A stretch of 64,000 bases of DNA from Corynebacterium sp. MSK297 (lineage in GTDB: Bacteria > Actinomycetota > Actinomycetes > Mycobacteriales > Mycobacteriaceae), in the NCBI RefSeq assembly GCF_030232885.1, contig NZ_JASPGD010000001.1, positions 1 through 64,000 of the forward strand, written 5' to 3'. Of this stretch, positions 1 to 10,334 are shown piece by piece (position 1 is the first letter of the stretch; the number at the start of each line of letters is the position of its first letter). A model generated the notes under the pieces. That model saw nothing but the letters and a program-made list of their open reading frames with translations, searched no databases and was not told the DNA's origin. A program made the position numbers and the translations under genes.

Positions 1-131
1 GTTGTGGGAACAAGATGGGTCCCGGGAAATAATGGAAAATAAGGTAAATGCCTAGGAACAAAACCCAGTACACTTCACACACACTTTTTGGCGTTTAACC
101 CCAAACTTCCCGATCGGTTTTCTTATCTAGA

Positions 132-166
132 ACGCCCCGTCACTAGTAAAACTAGCAACGGGGCGT
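132..166 (-). terminator. Candidate terminator downstream of the suf operon
   Basis: A 9-bp perfect inverted repeat (ACGCCCCGT at 132-140 and ACGGGGCGT at 158-166) encloses a second small inverted repeat (CTAG...CTAG). It lies about 40 bases past the sufT stop. No strong T-run follows on the minus strand, so intrinsic termination is likely but not certain. Bases 1-131 hold no gene I can support. Confidence 0.6.
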
Positions 167-207
167 CGAATGCTTCTGCTGCTCAGATCAGTAGCTGAGG
201 GCGGCTA

Positions 208-642
208 CTATACTGCGAAGCCGAGAGCACGCAATTGTTCACGACCTTCGTCAGTGATCATCTGTGGACCCCATGGCGGCATCCATACCCAGTTAAGCTC
301 GAGCTCATCGCATTTGGTGTTCGCCACTACGGCTTGCTCAGCCTGTTCAGCAATGACATCGGTCAATGGGCAGGCCGGCGACGTGAGCGTCATGTTAATG
401 ACGCAACGTGTCTTTCCGTCCTTTTCTTCAATCCAAAGGTCATATACCAAGCCCAGATCAACGACGTTGATTCCCAACTCCGGGTCAATGACGTCGCGAA
501 GAAATTCTTCACAGTCATACGCCAAGCTCAGTTGTTCTTCTGTCTGTTCCGGTTTTTCACGCGCACCATCAAATGAGGAATTCTCATTCTGGTACGGATC
601 AACCGGCTGGTCAGAAGATTGTGTTTGAGTATTCTCAGACAT
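208..642 (-). CDS. sufT: SufT, MIP18/DUF59-family Fe-S assembly protein
   Basis: This 144-residue protein has a low-complexity acidic N-terminus (about 1-38) followed by a MIP18 (DUF59/PaaD-like) domain. Visible hallmarks are D53-P-E-L-G, the T-S-P-A-C-P-L segment with the conserved Cys91, and the W-x-P-P-W segment near 120-124. The family helps mature Fe-S proteins, and this gene is the usual last member of actinobacterial suf operons. Its ATG overlaps the sufU stop codon by one base (TAATG), indicating translational coupling. Confidence 0.93.
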   Translation of the reverse strand: MSENTQTQSSDQPVDPYQNENSSFDGAREKPEQTEEQLSLAYDCEEFLRDVIDPELGINVVDLGLVYDLWIEEKDGKTRCVINMTLTSPACPLTDVIAEQAEQAVVANTKCDELELNWVWMPPWGPQMITDEGREQLRALGFAV

Positions 643-1094
643 TATTTCTCCAATTCATTCAGCGCATCCGCGGTCGCGGATTGGAACGCTTTCCAACCCA
701 ACAGAGCGCACTTCACGCGGGCTGGATACTTCGAGACACCAGAAAACGCGACTCCATCTCCAATGATGTCTTCGTCTCCTTCAGCTTTGCCTCGTGAGGT
801 GATCATCCGCTCAAACTCAGCGAGCTTTTCCATCGCGCGGTCACGAGACATACCAATGATCTCTTCCGCCATTACCGAGGTCGACGCTTGCGAGATTGAG
901 CATCCAACAGCGTCGTACGAGACGTCCTCGACGGTCTGCCCGTCATCGGACAACTGCACCCGCAGCGTGAGCTCATCGCCACACGATGGGTTCACGTGGT
1001 GGACTTCTGCCTGATACGGCTCACGTAATCCCCGGTGTTGCGGGTTTTTATAGTGATCTAGAATCACTTCCTGATACATCGATTCGAGATTCAT
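642..1094 (-). CDS. sufU: SufU, zinc-dependent sulfur acceptor for SufS
   Basis: The 150-residue SufU/IscU-like protein accepts persulfide sulfur from SufS. The ligands expected for SufU are visible: Cys38 in N-P-S-C-G-D with Asp40, Cys65 in V-G-C-S-I-S, and Cys129 in R-V-K-C-A-L-L-G-W. The insertion of about 20 residues that separates SufU from IscU lies between Cys65 and Cys129. The gene sits 5 bases after sufS and overlaps sufT by one base. In SufU systems the zinc site exchanges a ligand with SufS rather than scaffolding a cluster; that role is inferred from the family. Confidence 0.95.
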   Translation of the reverse strand: MNLESMYQEVILDHYKNPQHRGLREPYQAEVHHVNPSCGDELTLRVQLSDDGQTVEDVSYDAVGCSISQASTSVMAEEIIGMSRDRAMEKLAEFERMITSRGKAEGDEDIIGDGVAFSGVSKYPARVKCALLGWKAFQSATADALNELEK

Positions 1095-1099
1095 CTAGA

Positions 1100-2347
<1,248 letters not shown>

Positions 2348-2412
2348 TTAAAACCTAGTTTCTTCGTATCAGCTCGTAGGTGGCCAGCCGTAGATTATGT
2401 GCAGCGTGTGCT

Positions 2413-3168
2413 TTACATGAACTGGTCGTAGCCGCTGGCCTCAAGCGTGTCAGCCAAGTCAGCACCGCCAGTTTCGACGATCCGTCCTTTGGCAAACACG
2501 TGGACGTAGTCAGGGTTGACATAGTTCAAAATGCGCTTGTAGTGGGTGATCATCATGATGCCACCGTTGGTCTCTTCCTGGTAACGGTTAATGCCGTCAG
2601 AGACAATGCGCAGAGCGTCGACGTCCAAGCCGGAGTCGGTCTCGTCCATAATGGCAAACTTTGGTTTCAGCAGACCCAACTGCAAAACCTCGTGGCGTTT
2701 TTTCTCACCGCCGGAGAATCCCTCGTTGACAGAGCGCTCACCGAAGGACTTGTCGATGGACAAAGCTTCACGCGCCTCGTTAACTTCCTTAACCCATTCA
2801 CGCAGCTTTGGAGCCTCGCCACGAACAGCAGAAACAGCCGAACGCATAAAGTTGGAGGAAGAAACACCAGGAACTTCAGTTGGGTACTGCATGGCCAGGA
2901 ACAAACCCGCCTGGGCGCGTTCGTCTACTTCCATTTCCAAGATATTCTCGCCATCAAGCAAGACTTCACCCTCGGTGATTTCGTAGCGTGGGTGGCCAGA
3001 CAGGGCATAAGCCAACGTGGATTTACCAGAGCCGTTTGGGCCCATGATGGCGTGGGTCTCGCCTGACTTGATGGTTAGGTTCACACCTTTGAGAATTGGC
3101 TTTGGCTCTGCGGTCTCGTCCGAAGGCAATACCTGAGCATGCAGGTTCTTAATTTCCAAGGTAGACAT
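2413..3168 (-). CDS. sufC: SufC, Fe-S assembly ATPase
   Basis: This 251-residue ABC-type ATPase powers the SufBCD scaffold. Walker A is G-P-N-G-S-G-K-S at 43-50, the signature F-S-G-G-E-K-K-R-H-E is at 151-160, and Walker B with the catalytic Glu is around 171-182 (F-A-I-M-D-E-T-D-S-G-L-D). The SGGEKKR form of the signature distinguishes SufC from transporter ATPases. Gaps of about 70 bases separate it from sufD and sufS. No membrane partner is present, as expected for a soluble scaffold component. Confidence 0.96.
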   Translation of the reverse strand: MSTLEIKNLHAQVLPSDETAEPKPILKGVNLTIKSGETHAIMGPNGSGKSTLAYALSGHPRYEITEGEVLLDGENILEMEVDERAQAGLFLAMQYPTEVPGVSSSNFMRSAVSAVRGEAPKLREWVKEVNEAREALSIDKSFGERSVNEGFSGGEKKRHEVLQLGLLKPKFAIMDETDSGLDVDALRIVSDGINRYQEETNGGIMMITHYKRILNYVNPDYVHVFAKGRIVETGGADLADTLEASGYDQFM

Positions 3169-3245
3169 AGCTCACTCTTTCCGTGGTTGTGGTCGTGCGT
3201 AGCTAGTGCGTGGTCTGTCCACACCTAGCAATGTCGATTCGTCTG

Positions 3246-4412
3246 TTATGCCGAAATGCTTGCGAGTTCATCGTCGACTCGCTTCGCCAAATCTTCCCGC
3301 AGGCTTTGCACTGGAATGCGGTTGATGATCTCCAGGAAGAAGCCACGGATGATCAAACGGCGGGCTTCGCCTTCTGGGATACCGCGCGACATCAGGTAGT
3401 ACACCTGCTCGTCATCGAAACGGCCTACAGTAGCAGCGTGGCCAGCACCGGCGATTTCACCGGTTTCGATTTCCAAGTTAGGAATTGCGTCAGCACGGGC
3501 ACCATCAGTCAACAGGAGGTTGCGGTTGACTTCGTAGGTGTCGGTGTTCTCGGCATTGGAGCGGATCAGGATATCGCCAACCCAGCAAGAGCGAGCATCC
3601 GGCTTGGAAGAGCCCGGTGCGCCTTGGATTGCGCCCTTGTACATGACGTTGGAACGGCAGGATGGCTGCGAGTGGTCCATCAACAGACGGTTTTCGAAGT
3701 ACTGCCCTTCCGACGCGTAATAGACACCTAGCAACTCAGCGTCGCCTCCTGGCGCGGTGAAGCTGACGCGAGGAACCATGCGGACAATTTCTCCACCAAA
3801 AATGGCTGCATTGTGACGCAATGTGGCATCTCGGCCCAGCGAAGCAATCTGGTGCGACAGATGGACCGCGTCGTCTTCCCAGTCGGCATCCACAACGACA
3901 TTGACGTTGGCCCCATCGCCGATGACGAACTCGACGTTGTCAGCATGGGTGCCGGAGCCCTGGTAGTTCAGCACGATAGTGACCTCTGCGTGCTTGCCTA
4001 CTTCGACAGACGTGGCACCGAATGAGGTGACGTTTTCGCCGGCACCGGTGATGGTGATGACCACCGCGTCTTCATACTGCTTGTCACCATCAATGCTGAC
4101 AACTTGACCGGCAGGCATCGAGGTCCAAGCCTGTGCAGCAACACGGTCGGCTGGTGCACCTGCGCGTCCCAGCCGAGAATCGTCTGAGGCTACCTTTTCG
4201 CTGGAAACGCCCGGCTGCTCGCTGACGGAGATTTTCTGTTCCACCACATCCGAGAATGTGCCATCATGCAGGCCACGGAGGCTACGCAATGAAATATAAC
4301 GCCATACCTCATCGCGCCCGCTAGGCACCTGGAAGTCATCCACATTGAACGACGTGAATTGGTCGCCCTTCGTTGCTGCTTTCGTGGTGTTGAATTCGTT
4401 GGAATTAACCAA
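3246..4412 (-). CDS. sufD: SufD, Fe-S cluster scaffold subunit
   Basis: This 388-residue SufBD-family protein forms the SufBC2D scaffold with SufB and SufC. The beta-helical core and the C-terminal segment L-M-S-R-G-I-P-E-G-E-A-R-R-L-I match the family; SufB carries the parallel segment R-G-I-A-E-E-E-A. The reading frame opens with TTG one base after the sufB stop. A purine-rich GGAAGGA lies inside the end of sufB about 13 bases upstream. The rare TTG plus the tight junction suggests coupled translation, probably lowering SufD relative to SufB. Confidence 0.93.
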   Translation of the reverse strand: MVNSNEFNTTKAATKGDQFTSFNVDDFQVPSGRDEVWRYISLRSLRGLHDGTFSDVVEQKISVSEQPGVSSEKVASDDSRLGRAGAPADRVAAQAWTSMPAGQVVSIDGDKQYEDAVVITITGAGENVTSFGATSVEVGKHAEVTIVLNYQGSGTHADNVEFVIGDGANVNVVVDADWEDDAVHLSHQIASLGRDATLRHNAAIFGGEIVRMVPRVSFTAPGGDAELLGVYYASEGQYFENRLLMDHSQPSCRSNVMYKGAIQGAPGSSKPDARSCWVGDILIRSNAENTDTYEVNRNLLLTDGARADAIPNLEIETGEIAGAGHAATVGRFDDEQVYYLMSRGIPEGEARRLIIRGFFLEIINRIPVQSLREDLAKRVDDELASISA

Positions 4413-4413
4413 T

Positions 4414-5856
4414 TTAGCCCACGGATCCTTCCATTTGTAGTTCGATCAGACGGTTCAATTCCAGTGCGTATTCCATCGGCAGTTCCTTGGCAATCGGCTC
4501 AACGAAACCACGCACAATCATTGCCATCGCTTCTTCTTCCGCAATACCGCGCGACATCAGGTAGAACAACTGCTCTTCAGAAACCTGCGAGACCGTAGCC
4601 TCATGGCCGAGGGTCACGTACTCGTTACGAATATCGTTGTACGGGTAAGTATCCGTGCGCGAGATCGAATCAACCAGCAACGCGTCGCACTCAATGTTCG
4701 ACGTCGAGTGCTTGGCATTCTTGTTGACCTGCACCAAACCGCGGTACGAAGCACGACCACCGGCACGAGCAACGGACTTGGAAACAACGTTGGACGAGGT
4801 ACGTGGTGCCATGTGTACCATCTTGGCACCAGTGTCCTGGAACTGGTTCTCTCCAGCGAAGGCTACGGACAGAACCTCACCCTTGGCGCCTTCACCGGTC
4901 ATCCACACTGCGGGGTATTTCATGGTGACCTTGGAACCAATATTGCCATCGACCCATTCCATGGTGGCGCCTTCTTCGGCCTTCGCACGTTTGGTCACGA
5001 GGTTGTAGACGTTTTGCGACCAGTTTTGAATGGTCGTGTAACGGCAACGGGCGTTCTTCTTGACGACGATTTCGACGACAGCCGAGTGCAGCGAATCCGA
5101 CTTGTAAATCGGTGCAGTGCAACCTTCGACATAGTGGACATACGCGCCTTCGTCAACGATGATCAGGGTGCGCTCAAACTGACCCATATTTTCCGTGTTG
5201 ATACGGAAATATGCCTGCAACGGAATGTCGACGTGGACACCCTTTGGTACGTAAATGAAAGAGCCACCTGACCACACGGAAGTGTTCAACGCAGAGAACT
5301 TGTTGTCACCGGCTGGGATAACGGAACCAAAGTACTCTTTAAAGATATCTTCGTACTCACGCAGACCGGTATCAGTGTCCACGAAGATGACGCCCTTTTC
5401 CTCCAGGTCCTCACGGATCTGGTGGTACACAACCTCAGATTCGTACTGGGCTGCGACGCCGGCAACAAGGCGCTGTTTCTCTGCCTCTGGAATGCCCAAC
5501 TTGTCATAGGTGGACTTAATATCTTCCGGCAGATCCTCCCAGGAAGCAGCCTGTCCTTCAGTGGACGATACGTAATACTTAATCTGATCGAAGTCGATGT
5601 CAGAAAGGTCAGCACCCCAGGTTGGCATCGGCTTCTTGTCGAAAATGCGATAAGCCTTCAAACGAGCTTCAAGCATCCATTCTGGCTCGTTTTTCCGGCG
5701 GGAGATATCACGGACAACGTCTTCGCTAATTCCGCGTTGCGCAGATGCGCCCGCGGTGTCAGAGTCGTGCCAGCCGTATTCATAAGCACCGATCGAATCG
5801 ATAATCTCATCATCGGTCATCTGTGGTGTCTCTGGCTTAGATTGTGCCTGAGTCAT
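4414..5856 (-). CDS. sufB: SufB, Fe-S cluster scaffold subunit
   Basis: The 480-residue SufB is the cluster-building subunit of SufBC2D. Its long conserved core is clear, including the [14 protein letters not shown] segment, the conserved Cys in E-G-C-T-A-P, the E-C-D-A-L-L-V-D segment and the C-terminal [12 protein letters not shown]. The ATG has a GGAG eight to ten bases upstream. The start lies 20 bases inside the end of sufR, so repressor and scaffold are co-transcribed. Confidence 0.96.
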   Translation of the reverse strand: MTQAQSKPETPQMTDDEIIDSIGAYEYGWHDSDTAGASAQRGISEDVVRDISRRKNEPEWMLEARLKAYRIFDKKPMPTWGADLSDIDFDQIKYYVSSTEGQAASWEDLPEDIKSTYDKLGIPEAEKQRLVAGVAAQYESEVVYHQIREDLEEKGVIFVDTDTGLREYEDIFKEYFGSVIPAGDNKFSALNTSVWSGGSFIYVPKGVHVDIPLQAYFRINTENMGQFERTLIIVDEGAYVHYVEGCTAPIYKSDSLHSAVVEIVVKKNARCRYTTIQNWSQNVYNLVTKRAKAEEGATMEWVDGNIGSKVTMKYPAVWMTGEGAKGEVLSVAFAGENQFQDTGAKMVHMAPRTSSNVVSKSVARAGGRASYRGLVQVNKNAKHSTSNIECDALLVDSISRTDTYPYNDIRNEYVTLGHEATVSQVSEEQLFYLMSRGIAEEEAMAMIVRGFVEPIAKELPMEYALELNRLIELQMEGSVG

Positions 5857-6622
5857 GACCAGCTCCTTTCGTGATGGTGTGTGCTTGCGTCAAGGGAATA
5901 TTTGTGGTGCAGATCCCGTGGCCTTCCGCGATAGTAGCCAAAGGCTGCACGTGTTGGCTTAGAAGCGAAGTAACGACCTCGTGCTCGGCTTCGCATAATT
6001 CCGGATGCTCTGCTGCCACGTGTGCAATCGGGCAATGGTGTTGACACACCTGAATACCGGATTCTGACGGTCGCACCGTCGACACGTAGCCATGCGCGTT
6101 CAACACCTCTGCCAGTTGCTGGGCGGTGTGCTCAACTGCTTGTTCATCGACCTCCTCGTTGTCGTCGGCAAGAGACGACGCCGGTGTTATTGTATCGAGA
6201 AGTTTTCGAACACGCTGTCGCGCGAACGCACGAACGGCATCGGAGCCTCCTGCTTCACGCAGTGCGTCGAGAGCATCTGATGCCAGGGAATCGTAGGAAT
6301 GCCCGAAATACGCACGTCCCCGATCTGTCAGGCGGAAATGCTTCGCTGGTCGACCGCGCGATTGTCCTTGCGGGCGACGCTGCACGGTTTCAGTCAGCCC
6401 ATCTTCTACCAAAATGTCCAGGTGTCTGCGCACACCCGCGGCCGAGAGGCCGAGATGATCACCGAGCATGCTGGCCGTTACGGGTCCAAGCGTGAGTAAC
6501 AAGTGCATTACTTGGCGACGAGTCTCACCTTCAGTGGTTCGTGTTTCTTTTCCGGAAACCCCAGCAGCTGCGCTGGAGCCACTTCCACCTTCGGTGTGTT
6601 TATTGGACTGAGTCACCCTCAT
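5837..6622 (-). CDS. sufR: SufR, Fe-S-sensing repressor of the suf operon
   Basis: This 261-residue regulator has a winged helix-turn-helix at about 38-100 (S-A-A-G-V-R-R-H-L recognition helix, then a basic wing). Its C-terminal cluster-binding region holds Cys193-x3-Cys197, Cys210 and Cys238. That spacing is the SufR signature, and the family senses an Fe-S cluster. The ATG is supported by AGGAGG four bases upstream. The gene is first in the operon, overlaps sufB by 20 bases, and follows a palindrome at 6653-6683 that it may bind. About 36 Ser/Gly/Thr-rich residues precede the domain. Confidence 0.93.
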   Translation of the reverse strand: MRVTQSNKHTEGGSGSSAAAGVSGKETRTTEGETRRQVMHLLLTLGPVTASMLGDHLGLSAAGVRRHLDILVEDGLTETVQRRPQGQSRGRPAKHFRLTDRGRAYFGHSYDSLASDALDALREAGGSDAVRAFARQRVRKLLDTITPASSLADDNEEVDEQAVEHTAQQLAEVLNAHGYVSTVRPSESGIQVCQHHCPIAHVAAEHPELCEAEHEVVTSLLSQHVQPLATIAEGHGICTTNIPLTQAHTITKGAGHDSGTI

Positions 6623-6652
6623 GCACCTCCTTTGCCCTCCATCGGCGGTAAA

Positions 6653-6683
6653 TCATTTGACAACACTAGTGTTCCTTAAATGA
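6653..6683. promoter_or_regulatory. Candidate SufR operator (nested palindrome)
   Basis: A perfect 12-bp palindrome, AACACTAGTGTT at 6662-6673, is flanked by a second pair of inverted arms, TCATTT at 6653-6658 and AAATGA at 6678-6683. It lies 31-61 bases before the sufR start, in the 259-base region shared with divergent mptB. SufR proteins are dimeric and autoregulatory, so an operator is expected here. Binding by SufR is inference, and I could not fix a convincing -35/-10 pair. Confidence 0.55.
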
Positions 6684-6881
6684 CGTGCAGTGTCCAACTG
6701 GGGCCAAGCTGGTCATATTTACACGCGATTATGTTTTTCTTTTGCCTTCACTTGCGTCACACCTGGGCCGAGCTGGCGCCATCCGACCATGAAAAAACAC
6801 GCACACAACGAGTGGGATAAATTCATCCGGTCCCACCGGTGCTCACCAGAAGGCAACCCAGTATGACTAAAATGAATCTTC

Positions 6882-8543
6882 GTGAATTTGCGCACGCTAA
6901 ACCCATGGCCTTCTATTCGCGCGGTTGCCCCGCGGGTAGGCACTGCTGGTTCACGCTCTGCGCAATTGCACGATGACAACTTAGCGCCACCCGAACGCGA
7001 TTCGCCGACCATTCGCGAATCTCGAGTTTTTCAGTCCTGGCAGTGGTTGGGCACCGTTGCCGCACTGCTTATTGGCCTCGGTGGCTTGGGGGCAGGAGCG
7101 CTACCAGTCGTCAATAACCCATATTCGGATTTCCCCTTGGGTTCGATCATGGCCCGTATGCTGCAAACCTCCTCAGCATTAGTCATGCTAGGCATCGGCA
7201 TGCTTGTCGTTGCCTGGCTTGGCATAGCGCGATTCGTTGGGATCAGTCTCAGGTTTGGTCACGAGCAGCGACTAACCATCACTACTCGCGAGTTAAAACT
7301 CACGCTCGTCGCGTGGTCGCTGCCCCTACTGTTTACTGCACCCCTATTTACGCAAGATATCTACTCTTATCTGGCAAATGGGTCGATTGTTGCGCAAGGC
7401 ATGAGTCCGTACGAGGCTGGGCCTGTCGAACTTCTCGGCACAGAACACCCTTTAGCTCGCTCGGTTCCTTTCATCTGGGCACAATCACCGTCTCCATATG
7501 GCCCAGTCGCATTGGGTATTGCCGGTGCGATTAGTCAGCTCACCGGAGACGGCATTGTCTTCGGCGTGCTGGCACACCGCATCATCGCGCTGCTGGGAAT
7601 TACCACAATGGCCTGGGGCTTAGCCAAACTTTCACGACGCTGCGCAGTCGCGCCGGAAAGCTCACTGTGGCTTGGCGTGCTTAACCCAGTGGTGATGCTG
7701 CACCTTTTGGGGGGCATCCACAATGAAGCAATTTTATTAGGGTTTTTGCTCGTCGGTATTGAATTAGCGCTACGTGGAATGGATCATTCGCATACGTTTC
7801 CACGCTGGGGATTACTGTGCGCCAGCGGTTTCTTCATCTCATGCGCCGGGATGGTCAAGGTTACTGGTTTTATTGCCTTAGGTTTTGTGGGTATGGCTCT
7901 AGCACGTTGGTTGGTCGGTTCCGGAATGCGGCGCGGGCTGGCTATCGTGGTTGCAGCTTCTTTCTACTTCTTTGTTCTTACTGCCAGCATCATCGTCGTC
8001 ACGCTCCTTACCGGCATTGATCTTGGTTGGATCAGTGCACAAGGTGGCGCGGCCACAATCCGCAGTTGGCTTTCTCTGACAACGGCATTAGGGGTCATTA
8101 GCGGTTTCGTCGGCACGCTTTTGGGCCTCGGCGACCACACGGAATCCATCTTGGTACTCACTCGGACCCTAGGTGTGGTGGTTGCTGGAGTATTTCTGCT
8201 CCGCATGTTGTTTGCCACATTTCGCGGTGCCATCCACCCGGTAGGTGGTCTGGGCATGGCGACGTTAGTGCTGGTGATCTTTTTCCCGGTGGTACACCCC
8301 TGGTACCTACTGTGGGCGATCGTGCCACTAGCTGCGTGGGCAAATCGTGCCGTATTCCAACTGTTGGTCATCATCTACTGTGTAATCGTCAGTTTCCTGA
8401 CCCTGCCCCGAGGAATGGCGTTGCCACCAGAGGTTGTCGCTGGCATTTACCTCCAAGCATTACTTACTGCCCTGGTACTTTGTGCTGTTTCCTGGGTTAT
8501 TCATTACCTGCTTCGGCATCGCAAAGCATCTGCCCTAGAATGA
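6882..8543 (+). CDS. mptB: MptB-like alpha-(1,6)-mannosyltransferase
   Basis: This is a polytopic membrane protein of up to 553 residues with about a dozen hydrophobic segments beginning near residue 54. It matches the GT-C fold of the MptA/MptB family, which uses polyprenyl-phosphate mannose to build the alpha-1,6-mannan core of lipomannan and lipoarabinomannan in Mycobacteriales. Acidic residues in the first extracytoplasmic loop (T-Q-D-I-Y-S-Y after the fourth hydrophobic stretch) fit the GT-C pattern. The GTG start at 6882 has no clear ribosome site, so the true start may be further in. The same neighbours (ABC exporter, ctaA) follow this gene in mycobacteria. Its stop overlaps the next start (ATGA). 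Confidence 0.85.
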   Translation: MNLRTLNPWPSIRAVAPRVGTAGSRSAQLHDDNLAPPERDSPTIRESRVFQSWQWLGTVAALLIGLGGLGAGALPVVNNPYSDFPLGSIMARMLQTSSALVMLGIGMLVVAWLGIARFVGISLRFGHEQRLTITTRELKLTLVAWSLPLLFTAPLFTQDIYSYLANGSIVAQGMSPYEAGPVELLGTEHPLARSVPFIWAQSPSPYGPVALGIAGAISQLTGDGIVFGVLAHRIIALLGITTMAWGLAKLSRRCAVAPESSLWLGVLNPVVMLHLLGGIHNEAILLGFLLVGIELALRGMDHSHTFPRWGLLCASGFFISCAGMVKVTGFIALGFVGMALARWLVGSGMRRGLAIVVAASFYFFVLTASIIVVTLLTGIDLGWISAQGGAATIRSWLSLTTALGVISGFVGTLLGLGDHTESILVLTRTLGVVVAGVFLLRMLFATFRGAIHPVGGLGMATLVLVIFFPVVHPWYLLWAIVPLAAWANRAVFQLLVIIYCVIVSFLTLPRGMALPPEVVAGIYLQALLTALVLCAVSWVIHYLLRHRKASALE

Positions 8544-9502
8544 AGACCGTGCATACAACTTTCGATGGCTCCGATGGATCTGACGCGAACAACGCGCCCG
8601 CCGTGGTAATCGACAACGTCAGCAAGAAATTCGGTGACAAAATCGCAGTCGATGATCTAAGTCTGACAGTTCCGCGCGGGTGCATTGTTTCTGTGCTTGG
8701 CCCCAACGGAGCGGGAAAAACCACCACCATCGAAATGTGTGAAGGCTTCACGCAACCCACCTCCGGCCAGATCTCTGTGTTGGGAATGGATCCCGCCGCG
8801 CAACCGGATAAGGTGCGCCAACGCATCGGCATGATGCTGCAAGGCGGCGGCGGATATTCTGGCGCCACCGTGGTTGAACAACTCACCCTTGCCGCCAAAT
8901 ACTATAAAAATCCACACGACCCGGAATGGCTGATCGATATCGTCGGGCTTTCCCAGCACCGCTCTACGACGTATCGACGATTATCTGGCGGCCAACAACA
9001 ACGTCTCTCGCTTGCCCTAGCGCTGCTACCCCGCCCAGAATTAATCTTTCTCGATGAACCAACCGCTGGAATGGATGCCCAAGCCCGTAGGTTAACCTGG
9101 GAACTCATCGAGGCCCTGCGTCGTGACGGCGTGACCGTGGTACTCACCACCCATTTACTCGATGAAGCCGAAAAATTGTCCGACTATGTCTACATCATTA
9201 ACCACGGAAAGTTACAAGTTTCAGGCACGCCGCACGAGCTACTCACGCAAACCGCTGGAGAGAGTCTGACGTTTACTACCGACGTTGAGCTTGCCGAGGA
9301 TCTCTTCCCCGCAGAGTGGACGGTGACTGCGGTCGGGCACCACCGCTATCGCTTAGACTCAGCCCCTACCCCAGAGTTGCTCGCTCAATTGACCGCTACC
9401 CTGGCCGAGCACCATATTTTATTGCGCGAATGTAATGTCACTGCCCGCAGCCTAGAAGATGTCTTCCTAGCAGTAACCGAAAACGTTGATCACAGTGCAT
9501 AG
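8540..9502 (+). CDS. ABC transporter ATP-binding subunit (ABC-2 exporter type)
   Basis: This 320-residue ATPase has Walker A G-P-N-G-A-G-K-T at 54-61, signature L-S-G-G-Q-Q-Q-R at 148-155, Walker B L-I-F-L-D-E-P-T at 168-175 and the H-loop T-T-H-L-L-D-E-A. It resembles drug or lipid exporter ATPases of the DrrA/CcmA type. The ATG at 8540 overlaps the mptB stop (ATGA). The next gene encodes the membrane subunit. The substrate is unknown; location before ctaA is conserved in Mycobacteriales and suggests an envelope or heme/oxidase link, but that is only context. Confidence 0.92.
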   Translation: MKTVHTTFDGSDGSDANNAPAVVIDNVSKKFGDKIAVDDLSLTVPRGCIVSVLGPNGAGKTTTIEMCEGFTQPTSGQISVLGMDPAAQPDKVRQRIGMMLQGGGGYSGATVVEQLTLAAKYYKNPHDPEWLIDIVGLSQHRSTTYRRLSGGQQQRLSLALALLPRPELIFLDEPTAGMDAQARRLTWELIEALRRDGVTVVLTTHLLDEAEKLSDYVYIINHGKLQVSGTPHELLTQTAGESLTFTTDVELAEDLFPAEWTVTAVGHHRYRLDSAPTPELLAQLTATLAEHHILLRECNVTARSLEDVFLAVTENVDHSA

Positions 9503-10256
9503 TTTTAGTACCGACACTTTCCGTCCAGCACCGAACCCGGCCTCATTCGCCAGAATCGCCGCCGCACAAACGCGAATGGAAACTGCGCTGATTATGCGCC
9601 ACGGCGAGCAGTTACTTTTGAATATTGTCGTTCCACTTGCCATTTTAATCGGGGCTTCTTTGGTGCCGGTATTGGGCGAAGACCGCGGCATTGATGAGAT
9701 TTTTCCCATGGTCCTAGCCGTGGCAGCGATGGGCTCTGGTTTTACCGGGCAAGCTATCGCGGTAGCTTTTGACCGGCGCTATGGTGCCTTAAAGCGCTTG
9801 GGAGCTTCCGGTGTCCCCCGCCGAGCAATAATCGTCGGCAAGATTGCCGCGATCGCCATCGTCACCTTGTTGCAAGCGATCCTGCTGACTATTGCAGCAG
9901 CAGTGCTCGGTTTCAGTGCCCATGTCGCCGCCTACTTCTTGGCGGCCGTAGTACTGCTGCTATCAGCTGCCAGCTTTACGGCTTTTGGGCTGTTATTGGG
10001 GGGTACTCTTGCGGCCGAAAAAGTTCTGGGATTGGGGAATTTCTTCTGGCTTGTGTTGCTCGGCGTTGTCGGCTGGGTGTTGTATTCGCAAGGTCTGTCC
10101 AGTAACGGTGCGTGGACGGTAGTGCCGTCGGTAGCTGTAGCCTCGGGCCTTATGGAAAGTTTGCGTGGAACCATCCCCGTCACCGAGTTGGCCGTGATCT
10201 TAGCCTGGGGATTAGGTGCGGCAGGGTTAGCGAGTAAGAAATTCAGGTTCTCCTAA
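9486..10256 (+). CDS. ABC-2 type transporter permease subunit
   Basis: This protein of about 256 residues has roughly six hydrophobic spans and no ATPase motif, fitting an ABC-2 permease paired with the preceding ATPase. The frame opens at TTG 9486 inside the ATPase gene; GTG at 9495 is an alternative, and neither has an obvious ribosome site, consistent with coupling to upstream translation. About 40 hydrophilic residues precede the first span. The stop is followed within 80 bases by ctaA on the same strand. Substrate unknown. Confidence 0.87.
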   Translation: MITVHSFSTDTFRPAPNPASFARIAAAQTRMETALIMRHGEQLLLNIVVPLAILIGASLVPVLGEDRGIDEIFPMVLAVAAMGSGFTGQAIAVAFDRRYGALKRLGASGVPRRAIIVGKIAAIAIVTLLQAILLTIAAAVLGFSAHVAAYFLAAVVLLLSAASFTAFGLLLGGTLAAEKVLGLGNFFWLVLLGVVGWVLYSQGLSSNGAWTVVPSVAVASGLMESLRGTIPVTELAVILAWGLGAAGLASKKFRFS

Positions 10257-10334
10257 AGCTTCGATCCTGCTGTGGGGAATCCCTCAGGCTGCTTGCCGCG
10301 TAGGCGTTCGGAACCCGAGTTTGTGCAGAGTAGG

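Noticed and set aside
2380..3066. Open frame of 228 codons on the plus strand opposite sufC
   Set aside because: It lies wholly antisense to sufC and shows no protein-family features.
4603..5271. Open frame of 222 codons on the plus strand opposite sufB
   Set aside because: It is antisense to a strongly conserved gene, has no ribosome site and no recognisable domain; it is a by-product of codon use.
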